Positions 50,218 to 59,791 of a stretch of 64,000 nucleotides of DNA are shown piece after piece (positions within the stretch are counted from its first letter, which is position 1; every line of letters begins with the position of its first letter). The translations under genes were made by a program, and so were the position numbers. The DNA is from Drosophila persimilis. Lineage: Eukaryota; Arthropoda; Insecta; Diptera; Drosophilidae. The stretch spans positions 806,001-870,000 of the forward strand of contig NW_020825357.1 of the NCBI RefSeq assembly GCF_003286085.1, in the 5' to 3' direction. The notes below the pieces were generated by a model that was given only the letters and a program-made list of their open reading frames with translations, was not told where the DNA came from and made no database searches.

Positions 50218-51290
50218 CACCCCCACCCACAGGTGTTTGTTCGATCTCCCTTTGCATTCGAAAGAGCGAGACAAACATTCCATTGAGCCTCTCCTTCACT
50301 TTCCTTCGGCAGCAGTTTTTGCAAGCAGCGAGAAGCTGAGCAAAAGCAAATGCAAATTTCCAATAGGCATGCAGTTAGGATGCGGCGCCGGTGGCCAGAG
50401 AGGATGGAATGAGAGAGCAATTAGGAATAGACCCCGAAAGAGAGCTTGGAAGCCTTGGAATTGGAACGAACACCAAGTCACGTACGCATCTGTCTCGCTC
50501 TCATTCATTTGTTCATTCGTTCGAGGCGTGCGGTTTAAAGTCAGCTCCGCTCCGCGTTTGCGGCCGCGAAAATGCGAAAAATGGTGGAAAATCCTGCGGA
50601 AAAAGTGTCGCGCTGCTGTGCAGTGAAGTGTAGAAGTGAATAAACATTAAATATGTCCCAACAGTTTCGTTTAAAAGCAAAGAAAGTGAGTGATCGAGTG
50701 GCGGGGCAAACCCGCGCAAAATGGCATGGAAAAGGCATAAAGGCAGAGTAAAATAATTTGTTTTTTTTCAAGTGAAGTGAATCAAGTGCTATATATTTGA
50801 TATAAGCATATTATTTGATACATTAATAAACTTTTTCCATGGCCAAAGTGTTCGTTTAGTCGCGTGATCTTGCGCTGTGGTGTGTGTGCGTGTGTAAGAA
50901 TGATGCAGAAAAGGCACGAAGTTTTTTCTCTTTCCTCTTACACGAAGGCGCAAGGAGAAAAAGGAAAAAGCGTAAAGAAGGAGCGAAGGCGCGCTCTCGT
51001 TGTAGGTGTCGCCCTAGTATAAGGTGCGGCACTGCATATCTTGGAATCTGTCCCTCTCTCTCTCTGATCAAAAATGTAAATATCGTGGGAGGGGCACCTC
51101 TCCTTGTGTTCTTATTGGAATCAATTTACGTGAACAAATTATGTGTGCGGAGCTGACATCGGCGTTAAAAAAGCGTTAAAAAAGCGGCAAAAACGGTAAA
51201 TACGCGCGCGGGAAAAATATTGTAGAAAGGAGTGCACAATTATGAATGAAAAGGTGAGTTTTATTCACTGTTTTTTTGGGGTTTATAAAA
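50218..51290 (+). repeat. Inverted duplicate, copy 2 (between two accessory genes)
   Basis: Near-identical, inverted copy of 8801-9875. It retains the ATG-MS-QFRLKAKK exon with Leu3 changed to Gln, its GTGAGT donor, and the ATGAATGAAAAG/GTGAGT exon. It lacks any counterpart of the coiled-coil coding exon beyond. It fills the space between the Cys-rich gene (-) and the Gln/Cys-rich gene (+), so it may supply promoter and leader to the latter. Confidence 0.85.
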
Positions 51291-51533
51291 AGGTCGCCCT
51301 CGTTTTTGCAAGTTTTAAAAAATTTCAGCTTAAAATCCAAGAAATATGTACTATATACCACTCCCCAAACCAACACGTTATCGAGTTGTATTCCCAGACA
51401 TTTGTTTTGCTTGATCTACCAAATCCTAGTCCTCTTCGAAACCTATCAACTTGAATATAATATAAAATTCATCGTATGATGTCGGAAAACTTAAATTTGT
51501 TTGTGTGAACGGAAGTATTGTAGAATTGGTTGA

Positions 51534-52953
51534 ATGGCCCCCAACAAAAGCTACGGTGCCAGCGCAAGGACGACAGGCGCAAGGACAAGCGGCGTAAGGT
51601 CAAGCGGCACAATGACAAGCGGCGCTGGTCCCTATCGGAGCAATACGAGTCCCGAACGTGGACGCACCCGAAGGGCCACTCCCATCGTCTATCCGGAATC
51701 CGCGCTCACGAGGTCAAGCACATCCCACACCCAGACACGCAGCCGGATCGGAATGCAGCTGCTTCGGGACCTGGCGCAGACTCTGCCCGCGTCCCCATCA
51801 CGGATCTCGCCCACAACAAACGGCAATGTGCGCCGTATTCGACACCGATCCAGGGTGGAACAGAATGGACCGTCGGAATTGGTGTTGAATAGATCGGTGC
51901 CCATGCAGTCAAGGACAGCGTTTGGGGGGCCCGTGCCCATGGCCGTGGGGATACCGGTCAGAGAGGTGTCCGGCAAGGATACTCCCAGGAGGGTGAGAAT
52001 CAGGGCCCAAGGCAAAGATGCTGGGGAGCGCACTTTTAAGAACGAAAGACCCTCTATCTCCATGAGCAACACTAGTACCGCCCGAAAGTTTCCCATGCGA
52101 ACAGACTCCAATCTTAGCCAGCAGTACAAGAGGACTTCCCAGTCGCCCCAATCGCCTATCGTCATGGTGAGCGCCCCTGCAAAACTGGATAAGCCGGCCA
52201 AGAAAGCAGATACAGTAAACCAGGACATAGAGCAGGCTGCCGGACTTGCCGATGAAAACAAGTCCGTGGCGTCTGCTCCACAGCCAGGTGAAGTAAAGCC
52301 CGTCGCTGGCAATGAGGATAAAGACGAGACCTTACAGCCGGAGAAAGTGGACCCCACCGCAACCGCTGGGGCTGGGGCTGGGGCTGAAGACAAGACTGAA
52401 GCAAGTGCCATGTCCCAGCCGTGTATGAAGATCTTTCCGTGCTTCCGTGGGGAATATCCCACGCGCAATCGGCCTGCGCCTTATCAGTGGTTCGAGCAAA
52501 CCGGATTTAATTCTGGTGGCACGGGCACTGGCTCTGGCAACGCAGGCAAGGAAAACATTCTCACCACCTGCGAGGTGACCGAGGAGACCTTTCTGAGGTA
52601 CGTTCTGCTAGGGTAATTCCCATTCCTATTGATAAAGCTATAAATGGTGTTTTATTTGCTTTCGTCCTCCCTGCCACAGCATCGGATGCGATTGTAATGA
52701 GAAGGCTTTATGGTCGTCGGGGCAGGGGGCTTCCCAGTTCATGGGTGCGCTGCCGGGATCGGAGCAGGGACAGACGCCGTTCAGAAACATTGCACCGCAG
52801 CAACAGGGTGGACCGTCCTGTATGGAGCAGCAACCACGGTGTATGCCCCAATGCCAGTCATCTGCTGTGCAGCGCCAACAGCCAATGTTCGGATGCTATC
52901 CCACTCAGAACCCCTCGCAAAACATGTACAATCAACAGCAACAGCAGCAGCAA

Positions 52954-52985
<32 letters not shown>

Positions 52986-53895
52986 GCAACAAAAGCAACA
53001 GCAGCAGCAGCAGCCCAGCTGCTGTGGACTGACCGAAATGCTGGCCCAGCAGCTGCACCAACAGATGCAGGAGGCGCAGGCCCAGATAGCACAGGTCCAG
53101 CTCCAGTTGAACAACGCCACCCAGCAGACAAATGTGAACGATCAGATCGGCAACGAAGAGCCGTATTGGCCAAGCAAGGACTCGGACAAGGAAGACGATA
53201 TGGGTGGTGATGATACGGGCTACACCACTGATCAGTCCTTGAATATCTCGTGCTCATGCTCGGCGATGTATCAAGAGCCGCAGCAGGAGGAACCGTTGCA
53301 TGCGACTGGATCCTGTCTGATGATGCCCCCCTGTTCATATCCGCCGCCATCACAGCCGCCATTTCAGTTTCCCGATCAACAGGAGCAAAATCCTTGGCAA
53401 CAGCGACCTTCTCGACCTTCCTGTCAGCAAAAGCAACAGTTTCCTTGCCAGCAACAGCAGCAGCAGCAATTCCCATGCCAGCAGCAGCAACAGCAGCAGT
53501 TTCCATGCCAGCAGCAACAGAAATGTTCCAACGAGCAGCAGTTTCCGTGCCAGCAACAGCAGCAGTCATCTCCCCCACCCTGCCAGCAGCAGCAGCAGTC
53601 ACCCACTTCTCCCTGCCAGATGCAGCAGCAACTGTTGCTGCACCTCCTGCAGCAGCAACAAAATCTGATACGGCAGCAACAAGAGCAGCAGCAAAACCAG
53701 AGGCCCAATCAGCAACAACAGCAACCCAACCCGGGTGCAAAATTCTTCCGACCGATGTCGGGAGCAGCATCCTTTCAACAGCAAAATCAGTCGCAGCATA
53801 ACATGTGCCCCCATTTGTCGCACTGCTGTCCCAGCTGCGGCTGCCAGCGGTATGGCAAAATGCGCTACATGATGCCGCGACGCTGGCCGTGCTAA
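51534..53895 (+). CDS. Gln/Cys-rich protein of the accessory cluster, family unknown
   Basis: Two exons, 51534-52597 and 52680-53895, join in phase 2 (AG/C) into 759 aa. The N-terminal 250 residues are basic and Ser/Thr/Arg-rich. A region with isolated cysteines (CMKIFPCFRGEYPTRNRP, ILTTCEV, IGCDCNEKALW) spans the splice. The second exon has a long poly-Gln run (52929-53019), a Gln-rich helix-like stretch (LAQQLHQQMQEAQAQI), then many PCQQQQQ repeats. The C-terminus is Cys/His-rich (MCPHLSHCCPSCGCQRYG) with basic end residues. No known domain is recognised. Part of this gene was copied to 57.3-58.2 kb, where it has decayed. The start at 51534 is the first ATG of the frame. Confidence 0.72.
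52929..53019 (+). repeat. CAG/CAA (poly-Gln) repeat
   Basis: About 28 consecutive CAG/CAA codons with a single Lys codon, inside the Gln/Cys-rich gene. CAA interruptions indicate it is not a pure triplet expansion. Confidence 0.9.
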
Positions 53896-54049
53896 CGGTT
53901 CCAATCGAATTGTTTTTAGGGTACCATGTACAGATATAGATACAAGTCAACCGGTAAACCAGGAAATATCTGTGCAGGGTACGCTTCTACGGCCCACAAT
54001 ACGATGGAAGAGCTTTTCCTACCTAATTTTGCAATTCTTCCGGCTAAAA

Positions 54050-55230
54050 TTGATGCCAAAAAGTCAACAATAACACAACAATAAAGTCTGAAATTGGTTT
54101 TCAACATTAAATTTATTTTATATTTTACTAGCTGCCCCGCCAAATCATTCGCCGAACTATCGTGATCTATTTCTGTTGCTCCAAACTATGTCATTTAGCA
54201 TCCGTGTGGATCGCTGTGGTTCCCTGTGGAATCTGAAGGTTGGAGCAACGAGGTCATCTCCGTTGTCATCTCCATTTCATTTTTAACCATCCCGTCTGGT
54301 TGCTCTGGATTTATTTCTGGATTTCTTTCGCCGGAAAGCGTAGCGTCGGTCTGGGTTGCCGGGTTCCAAGGGCGGAACCGGAATTTCGGTTTCTTCTCTG
54401 GTTCCGTTTTGGCTTCCTTCTCCGCTCCGGTCTTATCCATCGGTTCATTTGTAATTTTTTTTGTGATTGATTCATTTGGTTTTGGTTTACGGGTTTTTGT
54501 CGAAGTCTTTGTTGGTTTGGTCGTTGCTTGCTTCGACTTCGGTTGTTCCTTTTTGGTGGGACGCGGGGCCCCAGCCCTTTTCGATGGTAAGCGTTTTTTC
54601 ACAGGAGTGTTCCGCTTCATGAGGACTTTCTTAGCGGCTTTGTTGGGTATTCCTCGTCCTTGTCCTTGACCTTGTCCTCGTCCTCTCTGTTCTACACGAT
54701 CCGAGGAGGGATCGCTGCGTCCCACTGGCTTTGGCTTTCGCTTGACTGGGGCTCTTTTGCGCCTTTTAGCCAGTGGTGGCCCCTCAATGGAGGACTCGGG
54801 GCCGCATGCTCTCTGGCCGAGGGCCATCTGGCGGCGCTTCTTGGCCAATCGCGTTTCGATCGTATAGATTTTACGTTCAGGCGTTGACATGTTGTATGCT
54901 TATTGTTGTATGTTGTTTTAATGAATGATTCGATTCGGACTGAATCTGATATAGGAATCTATAAAATACCTGACGTATCATGTACAGCCTACTTGAAATG
55001 TGGAAATTATATTCCACCTCGGAGTATTTTGTTTAGTAACCATTTGACCATTTGCGGCAAACCATTTGTGAACTATTTCGTTTTCATTTCGAGCCATTAA
55101 TTGAATGTGCGAATGGACTTCTGGAACAGGTTTGAGTCTGTATCCGTGCCGAAGAGCATGCCTTTCAATGGTAAACGCCCCCTTGCGTTTCTCAAAACAC
55201 TAAACACACAATCGAATAGATCAGTGCATA
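54050..55230. repeat. Tandem duplication unit, copy 1 (basic gene and flanks)
   Basis: This segment and 58262-59462 match almost base for base, including 3' non-coding DNA (AACAATAAAGTCTGAAATTG), the whole basic-protein gene and about 340 bases of its upstream DNA ending ACACAATCGAATAGATCAGTG. Differences are scattered substitutions and a small repeat-number change inside the gene. Confidence 0.9.
54195..54890 (-). CDS. Strongly basic (protamine/linker-histone-like composition) protein, copy 1
   Basis: A single-exon frame of 231 aa starting MSTPERKIYTIETRLAKKRR. It is very rich in Lys/Arg/Pro/Thr (KRRKRAPVKRKPKP, KKVLMKRNTPVKKRLP, RPTKKEQPKSKQ) with a GQGQG patch. The C-terminal 60 residues are more acidic and polar, ending DPHGC. 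Such composition suits DNA or RNA binding, such as a chromatin protein of spermatids, but no domain is recognised. It has a close paralogue at 58406-59119, and both frames stay intact, which argues for function. It is convergent with the Gln/Cys-rich gene ending at 53895. Confidence 0.72.
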   Translation of the reverse strand: MSTPERKIYTIETRLAKKRRQMALGQRACGPESSIEGPPLAKRRKRAPVKRKPKPVGRSDPSSDRVEQRGRGQGQGQGRGIPNKAAKKVLMKRNTPVKKRLPSKRAGAPRPTKKEQPKSKQATTKPTKTSTKTRKPKPNESITKKITNEPMDKTGAEKEAKTEPEKKPKFRFRPWNPATQTDATLSGERNPEINPEQPDGMVKNEMEMTTEMTSLLQPSDSTGNHSDPHGC

Positions 55231-55440
55231 TTTAATAATTAATAAACTTATTAAATTAATATTTAATAAACTAAAAATGTATCAAAATAGTTCGATCCGT
55301 GACACGAGATTTTCATATACATATGTATAGATACATATATAGATATATTTACTTAATGTAGATATTTACTTAATATCCATAGGAATTTTCGAAGCCCAAC
55401 TCAAAACATTCCCCTGTTCAAGGAAATTCTGGGTAGCTCG
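55231..55440. other. AT-rich spacer before the retroelement fragment
   Basis: Short AT-rich, ATATGTATA-type sequence with no frame, absent at the equivalent place after the second basic gene (59462). Confidence 0.4.
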
Positions 55441-56900
55441 CTAGACTTACACACATATTTAAGGACCGCTCAGGATGTAGGTGCTGTAGAAGTCTGTGAC
55501 GCTTCTGCTGCTTCTACCACCTGCGGCCCTCATGGCAGTCGAACGTCACAGACTGGAAACCACAGAGGCGGCACTTCGAGTGAGGTCGAAGGGCTTCTTC
55601 TGCTCAAGAAACGACTCAGGCGCGAGTACATACGCACCGCACCCATGACCCGTAGGTTGACAGAGTCTTCTGGAGAGTGGCTAACCGCGTAAGGAAGAAA
55701 TTGGCGACACAGAGGACCGAAGCCGCGGATAAACTGCTATCGCAGGCTGCAGCAGACGTACACTCAAACTACGCCCTTTGGAAGCTGACAGGACGCTACA
55801 AGCGGCAACTTACACCCCGCTTTCCGGTAAGGAGGTCTGACGGCTCATGGGCTAGAACAGCAATGGACAGAGTGGAGGCTTTTGCGACTAATCTGGACGA
55901 AAGATTCACCCCATTCCGGAGGACATCTAGTAGAAAAGCAACTTAAGTCCAAGAAGGCCCCTGGCGATGATAGGATTGACAATGTTGTGGCAAAGGCGCT
56001 ACCAAACAGCGCTAATCTTTAATGCGTCGCTTAGATTAGCTTGCTTCCCAAAAGCCTGGAGATGTGCCCACATAATCGTGTTGCCAAAGCCAGGAAAACC
56101 ATCGGAAGACCTCAAGAACCATAGACCAATTAGTCTCTTGTCGACTTTTGGAAAAATGTTTGTGCGCTGCATCCTACAAAGGGAACTGGAGTCGTCGCTG
56201 GTCAAAACAGCCATGCCAAACTACCAATTTGGGTTCACCCTTCAGCACTGCCCACCCGAACAGCTGAACAGGGTGGTGGAACACATGATAGACGGTTTAC
56301 AAGACCAGCAGTACACTATAGCTGCTTACCTGGATATTGCGCAGACTTTCGACCGGGTGTGGCACCAGGGACTACTCGCCAAGATCAAAACGATGCTCAA
56401 CCCTCAGCTGTATGAAGTTATCAAAAGCTTTCTGACGGAGAGGACCTTCCGTGTAGTCCAGAATGGTGCAGCTTCTTCACAAGCTCAGTTTAAAAAACAA
56501 AGTCATGATCCACAAAGCCATACAAGCCCCTGCCTGGAAGTACGGCATCCCATACACATTGCCGCCAAGTCTAACCTTGCGCGGATCATGACATTCCAGA
56601 GTAAATTTCTGCGTAAATCCTCCGGAGCTGAGTGGTATGTCCGTAACCGGGACATCGCCAAGGACCTTAACGTACCACTTGTTGGTGATGTTATCAACAA
56701 TCAAGCGAAGTGCCACCCTAATGTACTGGCGAGGCGTCTTGCCAGATCCAGATACCGGCGTAGGCTGGCCAGAATACACCCAGTCGACCTGCCCAACAAT
56801 CATCCAAGAGGACCTCTGCCCTAGAAAACCTGGACAGATAATTGAACCAAATAATATCCTCATCCAAATTCTGTGACCTTGATAACAGGGGTTTTTTTTT
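55441..56900 (+). mobile_element. Jockey-like non-LTR retrotransposon fragment, inactive
   Basis: Pieces of a reverse transcriptase of the jockey group are visible. 55677-55946 codes the segment before the polymerase core (NYALWKLTGRYKR, FPVRR, EAFATNLDERFTPF). After a frame break near 55946, KKAPGDDRIDN lies in another frame. 55967-56824 continues with PKAWRCAHIIVLPKPGKP, RPISLLSTFGKM and AAYLDIAQTFDRVWHQGLL. At about 56486 the frame jumps straight to C-terminal text (AKSNLARIMTFQSKFLRK, WYVRNRDIAKDLNVP). The palm section with the catalytic Y/FADD box is therefore missing. The upstream endonuclease/gag part and a clear poly-A tail are also absent. It lies between the two tandem basic-gene units and is a dead insertion. 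Confidence 0.85.
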
Positions 56901-57029
56901 TAAATTATCCTAATTTTTCTGTGACTGTTGTACAAGTTGCTCTAACAGTAACAGCAAACGACATAATTTGTATCAGTGATATTATTTTATAATAAAAACT
57001 ACCAAATACAATCCTAATTATAATAAAAA

Positions 57030-57308
57030 AATAAAAGTATATCAAAAAAGGAGTTTGTTTGTCAAATAGTATCCTATGTAGTTTCGGTCCAAATAATAGA
57101 TTCTAAATTCTAAATTAAACGCCAAATTTTCGGCCCGAAATATTCTGCAACTTGCCGATTTTCTCTCAAAGCAATAACCAGGTTGGATACCCAGCGATAA
57201 TCTGTTTTTATTTTAATCGAGAAATTTGTAATTTCAATAGAAAGTTCGGTGGATGCCATGACCAAATGACGCAGCTAATGGCCAGCTCGTGTCTGTATTC
57301 ACGGCAAG
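57030..57308 (+). repeat. Copied 5' end of the four-exon Cys/Gln gene
   Basis: This matches 59530-59832, the leader and first 14 codons of the gene starting at 59792, with substitutions and a deletion of about 38 bases (present at about 59625-59662). It ends exactly where Gln-rich-gene sequence begins, marking the duplication junction at about 57308-57318. Confidence 0.8.
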
Positions 57309-58250
57309 GCATTCAAGGCTCTGACAACGCGGGCAAGGAAAACATTCTCACCACCTGCGAGGTGACCGAGAAGACCCTTCTGAGGGACAGACGTCGTCCA
57401 GGAACATTGCACCGCAGCAACAGGGTGGACCGTCCTGTATGTAGCAGCAGCCCCGGCGTATGCCCCAAAGCCAGTCATCTGTTGTGCAGCGCCACGAGCC
57501 AATGTACGGATGCTATCCCACTCAGCACAGCCGCCATTTCAGTTTCCCGATCAACAGGAGCAAAATCCTTGGCAACAGCGACCTTCTCGACTTCCTTGTC
57601 AGCAAAAGCAGCACTTTCCATGCCAGCAGCATCAGCAGCAGCAGAAATGTTGCACCGAGCAGCAGCTTCCGTGCCAGCAGCAGCAGTCATCTCCCCCTGT
57701 GGCATGCTCCTATACGTATCAAAGGGTCGCTGTGGCACGATTTGACGACGTATGATTCGTCGTGTCTGGAAAGTCCATCCACTCCAGTTCTTCCGGGGGC
57801 ATCTGTTCGAATATCCCGTAGAGGCGCCTCTGATTTAGGCACACACTCAATGCACTAATGTATCCGTTCCGTATGCACCCCTTGAACACCGTGTCGCACT
57901 TCATAGCTGTCAGTTCTTTGAGCCACTCCTCGCGTATTCCTGCGAGTTGGGATGGAATGCCTCTTCCGGTTGGGCCTGCAGTCCAGCATCAGAAACAAAT
58001 CACCACCTGCAGCAGCAACAAAGGTGATACGGCAGCAACAGCAGCAGCAAAATCAGAGGCCCAATCAATAGCCACAGCCCCAGCCACAGCCACAGCAACC
58101 TAACCCGCGTCCAAATTTTTCCAACCGATGCCGGGAGCAGCATCCTTTTAACAGCAAAATATGTGCCCCCATTTGTCGCACTGCTGCCCCAGCTGCTGCT
58201 ACATGATGCCGCGACGCTGGCCGCTGGAATTTTGCAATTCTTCCGATCTT
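57264..58250 (+). pseudogene. Chimeric, decayed copy of the Gln/Cys-rich gene
   Basis: It starts with MTQLMASSCLYSR from the 59792 gene and runs in frame into GNAG-type text of the Gln/Cys-rich gene (DNAGKENILTTCEVTEKTLLR). After that a deletion removes the donor, intron and about 90 bases of exon 2, and the frame shifts. Recognisable pieces of exon 2 follow (PCQQQ codons; the final CCP...YMMPRRWP region near 58190-58225) with internal deletions. A foreign insertion occupies about 57697-57990. The first about 37 codons are open; the rest is not a normal product. Confidence 0.75.
57719..57985 (-). pseudogene. Captured gene fragment, DUF4485-like, inside the chimera
   Basis: On the minus strand a frame without stops includes IREEWLKELTAMKCDTVFKG, RNGYISALSVCLNQRRLYG and FEQMPPEELEWMDFP. 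Nothing like it exists at the corresponding point of the parental Gln/Cys-rich gene (about 53580-53640), so it was inserted after duplication. The pattern W..L..M...T...RN.Y...L..C...RL.G.F...PP resembles the C-terminal half of DUF4485 proteins as I remember them; this is a weak call. It has no complete gene structure here. Confidence 0.4.
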
Positions 58251-58261
58251 CCGGTTAAAAT

Positions 58262-59462
58262 TGATGCCAAAAAGTCAACAATAACACAACAATAAAGTCT
58301 GAAATTGGTTTTCAACATTAAATTTATTTTATATTTTACTAGCTGCCCCGCCAAATCATTCGCCGAACTATCGTGAACTATTTCTGTTGCTCCAAACTAT
58401 GTAATTTAGCATCCGTGTGGATCGCTGTGGTTCCCTGTGGAATCTGAGGGTTGGGGCAACGAGGACATCCCCGTTGTCATCTCGATTTCATTTTTAACCA
58501 TCCCGTCTGGTTGCTCTGGATTTATTTCTGGATTTCTTTCGCCGGAAAGCGTAGCGTCGGTCTGGGTTGCCGGGTTCCAAGGGCGGAACCGGAATTTCGG
58601 TTTCTTCTTTGGTTCCGTTTTGGCTTCCTTCTCCGCTCCGGTCTTATCCATCGGTTTATTTGTAATTTTCTTTGTGATTGATTCATTTGGTTTTGGTTTA
58701 CGGGTTTTTGACGAAGTCTTTGTTGGTTTGGTCGTTGCTTGCTTCGACTTCGGTTGTTCCTTTTTGGTGGGACGCGGGGCCCCAGCCCTTTTCGATGGTA
58801 AGCGTTTTTTCACAGGAGTGTTCCGCTTCATGAGGACTTTCTTAGCGGCTTTGTTGGGTATTCCTCGTCCTCGTCCTCGTCCTTGTCCTTGTCCTTGTCC
58901 TTGTCCTCGTCCTCTCTGTTCTACACGATCCGAGGGCGGATCGCTGCGTCTCACTGGCTTTGGCTTTCGCTTGACTGGGGCTCCTTTGCGCCTTTTAGCC
59001 AGTGGTGGCCCCTCAATGGAGGACTCGGGGCCGCATGCTCTCTGGCCGTGGGCCATCTGGCGGCGCTTCTTGGCCAATCGCGTTTCGATCGTATAGATTT
59101 TACGTTCAGGCGTTGACATGTTGTATGCTTATTGTTGTATGTTGTTTTAATGAGTGATTCGATTCGGACTGAATCTGATATAGGAATCTATAAAATACCT
59201 GACGTATCATGTACAGCCTACTTGAAATGTAGAAATTATATTCCACCTCGGAGTATTTTGTTTAGTAACTAGCTGACCATTTGCGGCAAACCATTTGTGA
59301 ACTATTTCGTTTTCATTTCGAGCCATTAATTGAATGTGCGAATGGACTTCTGGAACAGGTTTGAATCTGTATCCGTGCCGATGAGCATGCCTTTCAATGG
59401 TAAACGCCTTCTTGCGCTTCACAAAACTCTAAACACACAATCGAATAGATCAGTGCATATTT
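58262..59462. repeat. Tandem duplication unit, copy 2
   Basis: Partner of 54050-55230. Beyond 59462 the sequence continues into DNA upstream of the four-exon gene, presumably the ancestral order. Confidence 0.9.
58406..59119 (-). CDS. Strongly basic protein, copy 2
   Basis: A single-exon frame of 237 aa, about 95% identical to the product of 54195-54890. The main difference is six extra residues in the Gly-Gln/Arg patch (GQGRGRGRG in place of a shorter run), a slippage change in a CCTTGT/CCTCGT hexamer array at about 58860-58915. Other changes are conservative (A/G, T/S, E/K). The intact frame after duplication suggests selection or recent origin. Confidence 0.72.
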   Translation of the reverse strand: MSTPERKIYTIETRLAKKRRQMAHGQRACGPESSIEGPPLAKRRKGAPVKRKPKPVRRSDPPSDRVEQRGRGQGQGQGQGRGRGRGIPNKAAKKVLMKRNTPVKKRLPSKRAGAPRPTKKEQPKSKQATTKPTKTSSKTRKPKPNESITKKITNKPMDKTGAEKEAKTEPKKKPKFRFRPWNPATQTDATLSGERNPEINPEQPDGMVKNEIEMTTGMSSLPQPSDSTGNHSDPHGC

Positions 59463-59599
59463 CATTATTTTCTTGATTGTATGGCATTTTCTATGGGATC
59501 GAATCCCGATTGAAATATGGTGTGTGATATGAGATATATAGGAGTTTTTTGTCAAATAATATCTTATGTAGTTTCGGTCAAAATAATATTTTCTAAATT

Positions 59600-59785
59600 C
59601 TAAATTAATCGCAACATTTTCGGCACTTCCCGAGCGAGTGCCAGAAAGTGGAACTGCCCTCCGAAATATTCTGCAACTTGCAGATTTTCGATTAAAGCAA
59701 TAACCAGATTGGATACCCAGCGATCGTCTGTTTTTATTTTAATCGAGAAACTTGTAATTTCAATAGAAAGTTCGGTGGATGCCAT
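59600..59785 (-). CDS. Possible small reading frame upstream of the four-exon gene
   Basis: On the minus strand a 61-63 residue frame (MASTELSIEITSFSIKIKTD, RWVSNLVIALIENLQVAEYF) reads away from the four-exon gene and overlaps its leader. In the duplicated leader at 57.1-57.27 kb most of it is also open but shortened by the 38-base deletion. Composition is protein-like, but no promoter, relative or splice partner supports it. It may be chance. Confidence 0.2.
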   Translation of the reverse strand: MASTELSIEITSFSIKIKTDDRWVSNLVIALIENLQVAEYFGGQFHFLALAREVPKMLRLI

Positions 59786-59791
59786 GACCAA

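Noticed and set aside
52781..53950. A 389-codon minus-strand Ala/Val-rich frame across the Gln-rich exon
   Set aside because: CAG/CAA repeats read in reverse and shifted frames give long Ala/Val or Leu/Cys runs. The Gln frame continues through the splice junction from exon 1 and is preferred.
55677..56824. A functional reverse transcriptase gene
   Set aside because: Frames are broken near 55946 and the catalytic Y/FADD segment is missing at about 56486. It is a dead fragment.
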